A stretch of 64,000 bases of DNA, from contig NC_040011.1 in NCBI RefSeq assembly GCF_000972845.2, forward strand, positions 24,047,567 through 24,111,566. Reading direction: 5' to 3'. This DNA is from Larimichthys crocea (taxonomy: Eukaryota > Chordata > Actinopteri > Sciaenidae). The notes below the pieces were generated by a model. The model was given only the letters and a program-made list of their open reading frames with translations, had not been told where the DNA came from and ran no database searches. The position numbers and the translations under genes were made by a program. Of this stretch, positions 12,715-24,816 are shown one piece after another (positions within the stretch are counted from its first letter, which is position 1; each line of letters begins with the position of its first letter).

Positions 12715-12960
12715 GTTCCGCTGTAAGGTTTACTTATAGTTTTGAGTAAAATATCTCTACAGCTATTGGATCGATTGTCATTAAATTTGGTTAAAATATG
12801 CATGTTCCCCTCAGGATGAATTATAATTACCCATCAGCATCAGCTGATTTTTGTGCTGATTCTCGAGCTATAATGCTAAACTAAAATGATAAACATAATA
12901 AACATGCAGCATCACAGAGCCACTAACATGGCTGTAGACTCTTTGGTTTGCATGTTTTAC
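12715..12960 (+). repeat. Interspersed repeat family C fragment
   Basis: Runs CTATTGGATCGATTGTCATT, AAATTTGGTTAAAATATGCATG, then TCACAGAGCCACTAACATGG and CTGTAGACTCTTTG. I remember this order from an abundant percomorph repeat. A related phrase is at 4465-4620. Confidence 0.55.
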
Positions 12961-13341
12961 ATGGACTCGCTCAATAAGACAAACTTTATGTTGCATTTGT
13001 GTTCTCTACGCAAACTTCACTGTTTTATTTTCAGTCTCTAGACACAATAAAGGCCACAACTGAGCTCTCCACAAGCTCCTATTCCCTGTGGAAATGCTCA
13101 TGCCAGCACCCCACAAAGCGGGAGAAGAGACTGTGGAAATAGAGTAGGACAGATGAGGGATGGGTGGACTGAAAGACGGGGAGATGGAAGAATACATGGC
13201 GATGGAGTACAGACAGGAGGTGAGGAGGCGGAAAGCAGTTTGAGAACTTTCAGGCTGCACAGCGGAGAGTTTCAGAGGGGCAACTGGGCATGTGTGTTCA
13301 CGTTGTGTCTATCCATGTGGAAAGCTCATAACTGGTGTGTG

Positions 13342-13344
<3 letters not shown>

Positions 13345-13375
<31 letters not shown>
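13345..13375. repeat. (GT)n microsatellite, about 15 units
   Basis: Uninterrupted GT dinucleotides. Confidence 0.95.
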
Positions 13376-13380
<5 letters not shown>

Positions 13381-13914
13381 ATACAGTATGTGTGATAAGG
13401 TTTCTGGTTCACAGAAGTTTGGAGAAAATCACCAGAAGCACAAAGTAGAAAACTGCAGTTTTTGAGGATTTGAAAATAAAATGTAGCTGTTTTTCACGAG
13501 CACACACACTCTGCGCTCAGCCTGATTTCTGCTTCACATGACCTTCAGTGAAGCAAAGTCTTCCAGTAACATGATGTCATCTCTGAATAAAACATGTTGG
13601 AGTAGAGCAAGAGTTCTCCGTTAGAGGAATGATCTCATCTTTACAGGAAAAATCCGAGCACAAAATGATTTAAATGCCAGTGTCATCACACCATATCACA
13701 TCAGATCTAAAAATATACTGTGCCATTATGTCAGAGGATGGTATATGCACTTACACACACACACACGATCTATGTACACACACGCATATAGAATGACTCA
13801 TAACCCATTATTGAATCTTAGAGACACCATTCACCTGATTACACGTCAGTGTAGCATCCAAATGATTTAAAATCTGTTATTTGATGGTAAAAAAGTGACA
13901 CATTGTTGCTTTGT

Positions 13915-14570
13915 CATCCCCACTCTGCATCTAATATGTCTGTTCTTGCACTATATAACTTTGTGTACGTGAAAAGTACATAACGCTTTATAGCAATAAG
14001 TCACACACCACCAACTATTTGACTGATTTTGGTGAAACTGGATCATATTTTATGGAGAAAATGTTTCCTGGTTTTCAATCTGATTCTCTGTGATTTACAG
14101 AGTTTCCTGATGGACCGAAAAGTAAACAGCTGCCAACTGTAGCTGCTGTTAGCTAATGCTAGCTCAGTTTGTTAGCCAGGCTGCCTGGACTGTGAGCTCA
14201 GAGCACAAGGGGAAGTGTTATTTTTTGTACCACTGGTGATTTGGACCACCAGGTAAAGGAGGATTTCGAACCAGAACTTGGAAAATGGCCGGTGTAATCG
14301 GGCTCAGCAGCCTGTATGGACATTAAGACAGAGGCAAAAAGAGCAACTGGGACGTTAATGGAAGATATTAAACAAGGAAAAAAGACAGATCAAGCAAAAA
14401 TCCTCCAGAAAAGAGTAAATCTGGGACTGACGTTAGCTTGGTAATAAATAAAAGGCTGAAAGTCAGACACTGAGCTGGGCTTCTTGCTGTTGGACTAGTA
14501 AGCAATATTAGCTGGCTGCTATGTCTTGTGTTGTTGACCTTGCGAGACAAAGTTGTTGATCATGTGATCA
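13915..14570 (+). repeat. Interspersed repeat family B, long copy
   Basis: Aligns over most of its length with 39538-40460. Shared phrases include CAACTATTTGACTGATTTT, AACTGTAGCTGCTGTTAG, CTGTGAGCTCAGAGC, AGAGTAAATCTGGGACT, AAATAAAAGGCTGAAAG and ATTAGCTGGCTGCTATG. Unlike the other copy it has no MITE insertion in its 3' part, so it serves as the empty site. There is no coding capacity. A non-autonomous DNA element is plausible because a 3' fragment at 840-1010 ends like the MITE at 18316. Confidence 0.8.
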
Positions 14571-14689
14571 GAACAAATACACATGTACAGCTGTCCACAT
14601 GTACAAAAGTGTAGGCTAAAAATATGAAAATTGCAATTTGGATGCATTGATGTTTTAAAGATAAACTCCTGATTCTGTCACCTTGTTTT

Positions 14690-14840
14690 AGCAAAAATTC
14701 ACCAGGTTAGCTGTTTTCCCTCTTTATGCTAAGCTAACAGTGTCCAGGCATAGATATAGGACTGCGATTGATCTTCTCATGCCAGTCTTGTAAAGTAAGC
14801 AAATGAGGATATTTTCAAAAATGTTGAATTATTTCTTTAT
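14690..14840 (-). repeat. Interspersed repeat family D fragment
   Basis: The reverse complement reads AAAATATCCTCATTTGCTTAC, TGAGAAGATCAATCG, then a TTAGCTTAGCATAAAG phrase, matching a common teleost repeat. Related plus-strand pieces are at 49190-49330, 53955-54300 and 61683-61745. Confidence 0.65.
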
Positions 14841-15112
14841 AGCGTATTTCCAGCTTCCAACCTTCTGTTGCCTCTCTCCTAAAGTTGCATGAAATTTCTC
14901 TCAATATATTTGAAAATATGAACGATGACCTTGGAGGAACTCTTTGCACATTATTAAGAGCTGGAATTACAGAAACAAAATTCTAGGTATTCTGAACTGA
15001 AATACAAAACCTCTAACACAAAGCATGTTTTTTTTTTTTTGTTGTTGTTTTTTACATGGTTTTGGATGTAGGATCTGAATGGAGATTTTTTTGCTTATTT
15101 GCCAGTGCCACC

Positions 15113-15114
<2 letters not shown>

Positions 15115-15155
<41 letters not shown>
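15115..15155. repeat. (AC)n microsatellite, about 20 units
   Basis: Uninterrupted AC dinucleotides. Confidence 0.95.
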
Positions 15156-15157
<2 letters not shown>

Positions 15158-15509
15158 AGAAATGTAATAATGACCACAGAAGCATGATGTGCAGCCAGCT
15201 CACTAATTTTAGTTTGGCACAACAATAGCACCATAAAATTATCCATGAGTGATGTGAAATCACGCTCAAGGCCAAGCTGTGCAGGTGCAAACAGGCTGAA
15301 ATGTGAACACATCATCAACTCATCAAAACAAACAAGAAAGGCAAAGAAATATTTTTGATAAAATATTGAAAATAGTCAATTAAAGCAGGGAAATTCACTT
15401 CTAAAGCTGTTCAATCAATTTCACTGCTGATCGTCGAGCAATCAAACTAATGAGGACAAAGATGAGAAAGTGAACATGTAGTAATTTCAGGAGAACATGA
15501 CGACCTCCT

Positions 15510-15715
15510 GCTTACACACCCTGGGCACAGGAAGTGACACGTGAGAGCAGCCAGTGGTTAATTACTATTGACACACCACTGCCGTCCCACCTCAGTCGCT
15601 CCCCCATGCTAAAATAATTAATGCTGCCGCCGCCGTCATCGTCCCTGGTCCCTGTAGCCATGGCAATGAGAAGATTTTCCCTCTGCCTTCCCCCCCCGGT
15701 TGTCAAGCAGCAGTT
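15510..15715. promoter_or_regulatory. Candidate conserved non-coding element
   Basis: Repeat-free, balanced composition, with homeodomain-type cores GGTTAATTACT (15556) and ATAATTAATGC (15612) and a GCCGCCGCCG run. A conserved regulatory element is a guess from texture. Confidence 0.25.
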
Positions 15716-16029
15716 AGCCAATGAGGAGAGTCAGTGAGCGTGTGTGTATGTGAATATACAGGTCAGGTAGTGATTGTTCTGAATGATTTAAGGCAGAGGG
15801 TTCTCAAAGTCTGGGACTGAGGGCCAACCCTCAGACAAAGCTTGGAAAAAGGTGCTTCCTTACACCCAGCCCACTATTTATTAGTTAGTTAATTTATTAG
15901 TTTATTTGCTTAGTTTTGCTCAGTTCCTGGATATCTGTGGGACCATGGTTGATAATGATTGTTATTGATCCAGGATTTTGGTTCTGAAACCAGTGCTATG
16001 CATGGAGCCCATTATATCTAGCCTCTAAC

Positions 16030-16690
16030 ACTTCCCCACCAGCAAGGTGATGTTCAACATCTCTAGGTCCAGTCTGTGGAGCTTGGTAAAAGCACGCCCA
16101 GGTCCCTGCCTTTGCCTGTCGTCTGGCTGATGAGGCACCCAACCTTTTGTGCCTATCCTCGCAAAGGAGTTCAAGTATCTTGGGGTCTTGTTCACAAGTG
16201 ATGGGAAAATGGGGTGTGAGATGGACTGGTGGGTTGGTTCAACATCTGCAGTATTGCATTGTGGAGAAGAGGGAGCTGAGCTGGATGAATGAGATTGCGG
16301 ATACAAGTGGCCAAAATGAGTTTCCTCCACAGAGTGGCCGCACTCAGCCTTAGAGACAGGGTGAGGAGTTTGAGGGACATCCAAAGGGAGCTTGAAGTAG
16401 AGCCACTGCTGCTTTATGTCGAAAGCATCCAGCTGAGGTAGTTCGGGTATCTGATTAGAATGGCCCCCAGGCGCCTCCCTTTGAAGGTGTTTTGGGCAAG
16501 TCTAACTGGGTGGCAACACCGCGGCAGATCCAGAACCCACTGTAGGAACTATACATATCCCATTTGGCCTGGGAACACCTCAGGATACTCCAGAAAGACC
16601 TGGAATGTGTTGCTCAGGAGAAGGACGTCTGGAAGAACCTGCTAAACCTGCTGCCACCACGACACGACCCTGGATAAGTGGAAGAAAAAG
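16030..16690 (+). mobile_element. RTE-like LINE ORF C-terminus remnant
   Basis: Frames shift, but the order is clear: EFKYLGVLFTSDGK near 16167, a VKRELS-type segment, MSFLHRVAALSLRDRVR near 16317, a RDIQRELEVEPLLLYVE segment, QLR*FGYLIRMAPRRLPLKV near 16431, and a terminal LLPPRHDPG then stop near 16645-16675. This is the region after the reverse transcriptase in fish RTE/Rex3-type LINEs. It is 5'-truncated and broken by several stops and frameshifts. The clade assignment is from memory and could be a related non-LTR clade. Confidence 0.8.
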
Positions 16691-18315
16691 AACAACCATT
16701 TACTGAAAATCCCCTGAATTCTGCCCCCCTCTGATTTCAGGTATGGCCTTAAGCTGCAGGTTTCAGGCTTCAGTCACGTTAGGCTATTTACCCTTCAAAA
16801 GCTACATGTCCTGAATCAATGGAGACATGAACATCTTATGAATTTGTAATGAACTTTTTATTGAATTAAATCAAATCCTGCAGCGTTGACATTGAAAATA
16901 TTTGTGGGTTTAGCTCAGTGGGATTCCAATCTTCAGGATTTTTCTTTTTTTAACTTTTAATTTGTCAAAAGTTCCATCTCGCATGCTCCACTTGAGAGGA
17001 CCAGCCATCCATGATTGCATGCATCAAGTGCTCAGGTACACCACAGTAATCAAACACGAATGGTATCTAAGGGACATTCATGGTCTAGAAGTGCAGAGCC
17101 AATAGAGAAAAAGACTTTCTGATGTACTGAATGAAGAGATGGCTCTATTTCACATGTTTCAGTTTTTCAATAAGAGTAATGTTTGTTGAGTCGAAACTCA
17201 ATAGAACCAGGAAAAACTGAAGGTGCCTGGCTTTGTTCAATAATTGAATTTCTATAACATCTGAACGAATGTGTTTGTGGCCCATGAACACCAATCAACA
17301 CAATTAGTTTGAAAGCTGCTGTGTGTGTGTGTTTCTTTCCTAAGTAGGTGTAGTCACTGTGAAAGTCCTGAGTTATTGTGCAGCTTTTGTGTCTCTGTTG
17401 AATAACTGGCAGTACAGAGACAACACATAGAAGCTTTTGCCTTGTTCCCAGTGATGTTCAATATAAAATTGCCAAAAATGAAAATCCTTTCAGAGCTTTC
17501 AATAAAACACACAGGCATTCTGAGAAATATGGTTACTCAGAGTCTGATGAAGACATGAGTTTAATCTCTGTGTATTCAGTAGAGAGATGGGACAATGTCA
17601 AATACAAATTGATGTTGCTGTCTGTGAGATTTTGTTTGACAAGTCAGGAAGAATCATCTCTGTAGACTTCACCCCCTCCAACAGTGTAAACTAGAACTCA
17701 GGAGCTCAGGAGCTGCTCGCTGGAATCACTATAAATGTGTACTATCATGTGTACTTGAAGAACATGTCCCTCCAAGACTATGAGCACCAATCTGCTGCTA
17801 AAACAGTCTACACTGTCTTTAGGAACACTCCAAGACTAAATTATGAGTGAACAAATACTATATTTATTGACATGTGCACAATAAATACAAGAAATGTGAG
17901 TCTTTGGTGGTTAGACTCCATTGTGACGCCATTATATTCTAGTGTTTGTGCTATAGTCACTAACATAGAAAGGAGTCTTGGATTGGAGTCTAAGGCCCTG
18001 GTGATGGTGGTGGTGGTGAACGGGTTGAAGAGAAGGCTGAAGATCATGGATGGAGTGGACATCTGATCAGCTCAACCTGTGTCCTGGATATGATGAAGGT
18101 GAATAAGGTGGAGGGCAGAAAATGGCAGCTGACAGCAGCAATGAAAAGAACAGATTTAAAGTTTGAGAGCAGCAACATGATTGGCTGATTGGCAACATGT
18201 TGGGTGATAGGGCTAACAACAGAAACGGTGGTGCACAAAGGTACATATGAAGACAAGGGCATCCTGTAGTCTGGGCCATGAGCTGACTTTTGCCGATCAT
18301 AGGAATGATTTCACA
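16691..18315. other. No gene recognised
   Basis: AT-rich sequence. ORFs of 60-75 codons near 17840-18260 have no recognisable family and unremarkable composition. A short GGTGATGGTGGTGGTGGTGA run sits at 17999-18018. Confidence 0.45.
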
Positions 18316-18601
18316 TTTAAAAGTCCAGTGTGTAAGACTGGGGGCCTCTATATCTAGGCAGACATTAAATATAATATTCATAACTATGATTTCATTCATG
18401 TATAATGACCTGAAAATAAAAATCTTTTTGTTTTTTTTACTTAAAAAGTGGGTCCTCTTCCACGGAGGCCACCATGTTGAAGCCCGGAACAGTCAAACTA
18501 AATACTGACTCTAGACAGGGCCTTCGTTTCTTCTTTACACTAGGTAGGTGAGGGTGATAACACCACTACATGCAACTAAATCCTACACACTGGACCTTTA
18601 A
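18316..18601. mobile_element. Complete MITE with GTCCAGTGTGTA terminal inverted repeats
   Basis: About 285 bp. The left end reads TTTAAAAGTCCAGTGTGTAA and the right end the complement of it (TCCTACACACTGGACCTTTA), giving about 20-bp inverted repeats with two or three mismatches. Inside are GTGGGTCCTCTTCCACGG and GGCCACCATGTTG. I remember it as a highly abundant percomorph MITE. It has no coding capacity. The same terminus occurs at 990-1006. Confidence 0.85.
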
Positions 18602-19319
18602 GCTATTTTGCTTAAGACATTGGAAGCTATTGTGACAGTTGAGAGCAGTTTTACACTCATGACCTGCTGTATATCAGCATGCTTGTTCTGCCTGTGATCA
18701 TCTTGCACCACTTCAGGTCACATTGATTTTTGTTTTTGTTCTCCACGGTAATCTCTCACACTCTCCCCATGTGTGCCGTCCTCTTCATCCTCCGCTTTCA
18801 TATCTGTCAACTGCTCTGCTGTTTATGGATTGAATAGCAATGAATATGAGGGCAAACAATTTGCGACAACGCACTTGAAAAGGATTATGTGATGCTTGAC
18901 TTTTGTGTGTGTGTGTGTGTGTGTCTGTGGTGTGTGTGTGTGTGTGTACATGCACACGCCCATGTGGATCAGAAGGTGTCCTGGTGGTCCTCTGTTTTCG
19001 GTTGGATCCTCTAATCCCTTTAAATCAGCTTTGTTAATCCCACTTTCTTCTCACAGCTGCTGTGGCTCCATGCAGGCACATACAAGCGTTCTCACTGCTG
19101 TGCATACAGGCTCATGAGTGAACCCATTTTTTTTGTCACTTCAGTGTCCTATGAGCTGTAGAATTTGAGGGAAATATATACATCTGGTATTGCAAAAGTC
19201 ACTGCAGGCTGTGCAGTGTTGTGAGGGGGTGCTGGAGGCATGGGTGTGTTTAGTTGCAATGAACGTTACCGCCATGAAACAATCAGAAAATAACCTTTTA
19301 TTTCTCTGATTCACCAGCT
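18602..19319. other. No gene recognised; (TG)n tract
   Basis: A compound TG tract lies at 18903-18948. Nothing else could be assigned. Confidence 0.5.
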
Positions 19320-19334
19320 TTCTTGCTGTCGGTG

Positions 19335-19560
19335 CTCCCTCACTGTCATTCACTGTCTTTGTCACCCAGTCACAGCTGTTTCTCTCTCGAACCATCGGAC
19401 ACAAAACAAATGAAACTTCTTCTTCGTGTCAGTATTTTGCAGCGTAAACTGAGAGCCAGACACAGATGTAGAAGCTTGGTTCATGAAATAAACCAAGCAA
19501 GAACACAACCACATATAGCGCTCAGTTTCAAAGACATTTCAAGCTGACTGTGGAGGGTTG
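19335..19560 (+). repeat. Interspersed repeat family E copy
   Basis: Pairs with 63750-63980: both carry CATTCACTG, ACCATC.GACACAAA, CAAATGAAACTTCTT, GTTCATGAAATAAA and AGACATTTCA.GCTG in the same order. It is non-coding. Confidence 0.75.
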
Positions 19561-22312
19561 ACCCATCTGTTGTCTGGTTGGCCACCGCAGACTGATGTCG
19601 AGTTGTGTTTCTCCAAAAGATAAATCGTGCTCTTACATCACCACCGCAAAAAAGTAAAAATAAATGCAATACCCCCCATTTAAATGAATGGGGACTCTCA
19701 AGACTATCAACTCTATTAGGATCAACTCCAGGAGAGAGAAAGAAAGAAAGAAAAAACAAAAAAAACTACAAGTTGGTAGAAAAAAAGTTGAGTCTGTTGC
19801 TCTTCAGCTAATCTGTAGGATCAATGTCAGGAACTGAGATGCAACAAAGCTCCAGACTTCATGTTGCGGTTAATGATCTCAAGCCCTGAGCCACAGAGGC
19901 ACATCAGAAAAACTATTTCTGTGTGTGGTGTCACCTCACTTTAAAGTCCGTGAGACAAGCCAGGGGGGGGGGTCCAGGAAAAAGTTTTTTTTGACGTATG
20001 GGCTGTAGAACATGCAATGAATGGGAACCACCTTATAATCCATTACGTAGTTCTCAGAATACATCCTTGTGTGTTACTCTCCTTCTGTTTCAAAGTGTCT
20101 TTGAAACCTATGCATATATTTAGCCATTTTTTGTCCATTAGCATGCAACAACATTGATATCCAAAAGGAATCAGACTGTAGTATATCAAACTATACCTAC
20201 ATTGTACGCCTTAGACTTAAGCAAACAGCATGTGGTAGCAGGAACAGCATCAAAAAGAAAGGCTCGTTCTGATTTTTGATTATTAAAAATGGAAAAATTG
20301 AACTTGAACGTGTCTTTAATAATGTATAGATGGATGTAAATAGGTTGATTTTTACTGTCTCACATGTAAAATTCTTAAATGTGCAAACAAAACTGATTCA
20401 AACTGGTAGAAATGTAACAGAAATGGAGAGAAAAGGAAGGAGAAGTGGATGCGAGATACAAAGCCAACACAGCCACTCCCCTGTGCTATCAATGGGATTT
20501 CTTTTGCAGCTTTGCCCTTTTTCTCCTTCACCTAATCTCTCTCAAAAAATTCTCTCCAGCTCTCCCACCCCCTCCTCCCATCCCCAAGATCTGTTTATGG
20601 AGACAGAGTCTTTGAACCCCAGCAGTCTTTATAGTTCAGAGGCTGCAAGGTGGCAGCTGCTAATGTCAATGCTAATGACGCTTCCCCGACCTGGTGAACA
20701 CTCAGAACACATCTGCACTGCTGGAGCACAGAGGCCAAGGTGCCAGCAGTCTTGAATTTTCATTTCAGAGAAGTCAGATGGGGGTGAAAGTGTGAGGGTG
20801 ATGCTACCAAAAAAGTGAGGGGCTTCATTAAGAAAAACAAAGACGGGTGAGACAAACAGCCCAGAGTTGCTAAGCTTTCGAGATGCAGAAGCGCCAAGAG
20901 AGACTGCATTCTTCAGCATGTCAACACCAAATTAGCATGTGGAAGCCCCAGGGACAGAAAGACTGGGAAGCCCCCTTTTCCCCGCTAAAGAGAAAACCTG
21001 AGGAGTGACACAAAGCTGCAGGGAGAAAGAGACAGATCATAATGAGGACTGCTCTTATACAGAGCATCTGCAGCTGTGTCCTACTTCAGGCTCCTCCACC
21101 TGCAAAGGATGCAGCCTGTCCTTAAGAGGGCTGAAGGTCGGCGAGCAGAGCCTGCACGTTCTTCCAAATTAAACAGTCCATAGAGAATTCATCGTCATCA
21201 ACAGTTCATGCCTTGGGCCCTCTAAACATAATCAGCCATATGAGCGGTGCTCTCTACATGGTGGGGCGCAGAACACAGAGCGGAGGTGGTGCAGAGCAGG
21301 TATATGTCATCAGTGCTCTCTGGGTTAGCAGGAAAGCATCACTGTTTAGTATTTGCCTAATCACAAAGCAGGTAGCTCTGTTTAACTGCTGACATTCAAG
21401 ATCGCGGTGTGATTTTAGGGCAGTTTTGTTCAGCAGAAACACCAAAGAATGAGCCTTTTGATTTTCTGGGGACAAATTCAGGATACATCACACTGATGCA
21501 AGTTCAACTACAAACAAATTCAAATGTGAAGATGGTAGAATCGATGAGGTGTAAAGTTTGAATAGCTTCATTCTCTGCATAACATAAACATCGGCTTACG
21601 CCAGCACAATTCTAAACATGTGTACAGAGCTTCATGATGCCACTGCTGTTGCGGCACAGGTATGGCTGGTAAAACAATTTTCTTGTTAGATATAGGTGAT
21701 TCAATTACTAGTAAATGTTCTAGCTATACCAGCTACTAACAAGTCCCAACATATGCTGAATGCCTTGGTTGCTGATGTCAGAAAAAGGATGGAGGCACTG
21801 ATCCACTGTGCTGGTTAAGAAAGAATGTAGACAGAAACTAAATCAAAACACTTTAGGGATAATGATCATCATTCATTGTTCATCATAGTCTCATCAAAAC
21901 AGTCTCTTTCTATCAGCAGCACACCAACTCTCCTCTCTTTTTTTTCTCTACCTTTCACTTCTTCATTTATCTCTCACATTAGAGTAGACCTGAGACCAAT
22001 TCCTGACATAGAACAACATCCAAATCATAGTTTCAAATTTATGAAAAGGCAAATCAATATTAGTGACTTTCTGTACGTCAGCCAAATCAAAATCTACCAC
22101 TCTCATCGGAAGGTCTTAATGGTCTTATAGCTCCAACTAGAAACTAGCAGAAAATAACTGCTCACATGCCTCTTTGAACATTGGTGAAATGTTTGGCTTT
22201 CAGTCAGTTGAACAAAAATGCAAACAAATGCAGTACATTTGTATAATTAATCAAAGGGATGTTTTAATACTGCCACTTATTGGCTATTGTAAATGTCTAA
22301 AAATGGGCTTAT
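19561..22312. other. No gene recognised
   Basis: Includes a 141-codon ORF at 20330-20755, rich in serine and proline, without a recognisable domain or splice structure, which I do not call as a gene. Simple-sequence bits (G9 near 19965) occur. No repeat pairing within the window was seen. Confidence 0.45.
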
Positions 22313-22515
22313 TGTTCTTTTATAGGGTAAGATGCTGTTAAGGTGTTTTCCAGTACTGACATTGCGACCTGTGATCGATGAATAACTGAGCATGTACAAA
22401 TAAACAAAGTCTTTTCTTGGTTCAAGCAACATCTTTGAAGAGCATGTGTGATGATTCCTCCGTGAAATATGCACAATTAAACCGATTTTCTTGCCTTATG
22501 ATGGCAGCACCAACA
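22313..22515 (+). repeat. 5' LTR of the copia-type element
   Basis: Begins TGTT and ends AACA. It aligns along its length with 26108-26284: shared blocks include CTGTTAAGGTG, ATAACTGAGCA, GGTTCAAGC, ATTCCTC.GTGAAATATG and CAATTAAACCG. The copies differ at many positions and by short indels, so the insertion is old. It lies directly before the primer-binding site. Confidence 0.8.
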
Positions 22516-22529
22516 GGTTATGGGCCTAG
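22516..22529 (+). other. Primer-binding site, initiator tRNA-Met half-molecule type
   Basis: GGTTATGGGCCTAG follows the 5' LTR immediately. It is complementary, with one mismatch, to the anticodon-stem region of vertebrate initiator tRNA-Met (…CTGGGCCCATAACC…, from memory). Priming from an internally cleaved tRNA half is characteristic of Copia-type elements, which independently supports the assignment. Confidence 0.75.
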
Positions 22530-22539
22530 AAAGGAACTT

Positions 22540-23140
22540 GAAAGGCCATGACGCCGGTTATGTTTCAACAGAGATGAAAAGTATTATGAATTATAGAGGA
22601 CAAAGTTCTTGGGCCATGTGGGGTTCAAGAAAAACCATATTGAACAAGCCAGAGCCCAGTGAGGAGTAAGAGAACAGGAATATTAAGAAAAATGAAGAAT
22701 CCTGCAGAGCTGATCCACAGGACTTTGTATCTTTCCCTGATTATGTGTGATCACACAGAGCTAACATCTCTCCATAGAACCACCAATGAAAGCGTAGAGG
22801 GCTACATCATTTGCCCAGCAATGGCTGTTGTAGCACTGAGAAATGCTGAAGAGGCTCTTAGCGATGGGCAGTTGGGGATGATTCAGAAAGGTTCATTTCA
22901 GCTGTCTGCCATCAACATAAGGCAGGATGAGGAGAGGCGATAACTTTGAGTGAGTTTAAAACCAAGCTGTGGAACTACGAGAAGTTAAATGTCAACTTCA
23001 ATGATGACATGATGAAGGCAAGTGGCTCAACCACGAGAGAGATGGGGAGAGATAAAGTAGACTTAGAGATAACCTGCTACCGCACTGCAGCCAGAACAAA
23101 CATAAGGCCTGGTAATGTATGTCAGGGAGAAAAGCCCAAT
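22540..23140 (+). pseudogene. copia gag remnant
   Basis: In broken frames the region reads like a copia Gag (UBN2-type) protein: an N-terminal stretch near 22555-22620 resembling a DGDEKKYELWE-type segment, then at 22659-22940 a helix-rich segment with VALRNAEEALSDGQL, then MSEFKTKLWNYEKLN at 22946. A cysteine segment ITCYR near 23075 is where the zinc knuckle would sit, but the knuckle is not intact. Several stops and frame changes break it. Confidence 0.65.
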
Positions 23141-23559
23141 CTCAAAGACAAATATATTTCAATGGATCTGTTATCCATAGAAACAGGTCAAAAAAGGTAG
23201 ACCAAAAGTGAAAAGTTGGTTGGGTATGACGGAAACAGCCTATCATACTGTACATACAAGGTCTACTATCCAGACAGTGATAGAGAGTCCTTAAAGTTGG
23301 TGAAGTTTGTTGCAAAAAGTGTAGTTGAATGTTTAACACATCTGGAAATCTGTGATGATGTGATGATCTTCACAGGAAGAGAGTTGTATCCCCCATGCCA
23401 AAATGGAGAAGATAATTAGATTACACACAATCCAAAAAATGTGAGAAAATTCCCTAAATGACTTAGTGTAAAGTAGAGTGTGATGACCACACTATGTTGA
23501 CGTCAGCTACAGAGTCATGTGTCATGAACCACAAACCTTCAAGGCAGCCATGAGTTCAT

Positions 23560-24147
23560 CAAAATCAGAAATGTGGGTTTGTGCTTCAAAGGACGAAATG
23601 GATTCTCTTAGTGAAGATGATACATTCACATTGACCGCACCGCCAGAGGGCAAAATGCAGTGGAGGCAGATGGGACTATGCGATTAAAGAGAATTCTGAT
23701 GAGACTGAAGCGTACAAGGCCAGATATGTAGCAAAAGGTTATAGTCAAGTGGTAAGAATAGACGATAAGTGAAAATATGACAGTATGTAGCATGATGCAA
23801 CTGGCAGATCAGTATGACTCAGACTCACACTCGATGAATATTAATCCAGTTTATCTACATGTTTCAGTTGACTGTTAGGTGTGTATGAAGCAACCTGAAG
23901 GATCTGAAGTTCACTCACATGTTGCATGATCATCTGCAGTGAAAATGCTTTTCAAATAATCCAAGGATAATTCTCATAATTTGGATTGTTGATTGTTAAA
24001 AATCACTGCAAGTGATAGCCAGTTACTCAGTCAGGTGAAGAAAAATGGAAACATTTAATTTATTTTATGCAGAGAGAGAAGGAGAAATAAGGATGAACCA
24101 AAAAGGATACATAACAAAGCTACTGGGGAGGTTTGGTTTGTTCTGAC
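23560..24147 (+). pseudogene. copia pol remnant, reverse-transcriptase part
   Basis: Recognisable copia RT segments in shifting frames: KDEMDSLSEDDTFTLTA (near 23591), YKARYVAKGYSQVV (near 23712), MMQLADQYD (near 23791), YLHVSVDC and MKQPEG (near 23850-23905), and MNQKGYITKLLGRFG (near 24094-24142). This order is that of Ty1/copia pol. Multiple stops are present. The sequence is interrupted at about 24148 by a gypsy-derived insert and resumes at about 24817. Confidence 0.8.
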
Positions 24148-24815
24148 TAGACATTTAGAAAGGTTACTGGCACATGTGGCAAGAGCCAAATGTAATCTTT
24201 CTTTACACTGTTGGGTTTGTTGCGTGTTCTGTAATACCCTTTGGGCTCAGAAATTCTCCTACAACATTTTAGCGCTTTGTAAACAAGGTGTTGGCTGGTG
24301 TGACAAGGTAGCCTATCTGGATGATGTTATATGGTAGTGTGATACATGGGAAGCTCATATTCAGCAATGTTTGACCGGGTGGCAGAAAATGTACCTGTCA
24401 ACCTTGAAAAGTTGGAAGTCTGCGAAAGCGGTTTGTGTCATAACTTTTCAACTAACGTCTTGATCACTCATGTACAAAAGTTGATCTGTTCTGCTCTTGT
24501 CCCTGCAGCTCCTGATTTTGACAAACCTGTAGAGACACAGGTGGATGGAGGTAAAATTGGTGCTGGCGCTGTCCTTCTACAGGTGGGGAAAGTATTGAAC
24601 ATCCTCAATGTCCATGACATTGATGTCACAAAGACCCTGTTAGTGGGGGTCCTCGAAGGCTGGTGCATTTCAGCCAACCGCTTTGGTTCTGTTGGGTTTT
24701 TAATTGTGCTCAATTAAGCCTTTGTTCATGGTACACATTGTTTAAGTTAGCACCAACATTTCCATATTACCATACTTTGTTATTTTCCCTAATGTGTCAG
24801 GCAAAACATTAAAAC
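24148..24815 (+). mobile_element. Ty3/gypsy pol fragment inserted in the copia element
   Basis: The copia reading breaks off after the RFG motif and resumes at 24817 with an NPCEQK segment, leaving about 665 bp of foreign sequence. This insert carries gypsy RT features: a PFGLRNSP-like segment near 24239, the catalytic box AYLDDVIW at 24311-24334, a TWEAHIQQCL segment and a VNLEKLE segment near 24397, then an RNase H-type stretch with QVDGGKIGAGAVLLQ near 24540-24585. It has stops and a frameshift and no LTRs. No clear target duplication was found, so the mechanism of arrival is unknown. Confidence 0.7.
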
Positions 24816-24816
24816 A

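Noticed and set aside
20330..20755. 141-codon ORF
   Set aside because: Low-complexity Ser/Pro-rich text, no domain, no splice-site logic; length is possible by chance in GC-balanced sequence.
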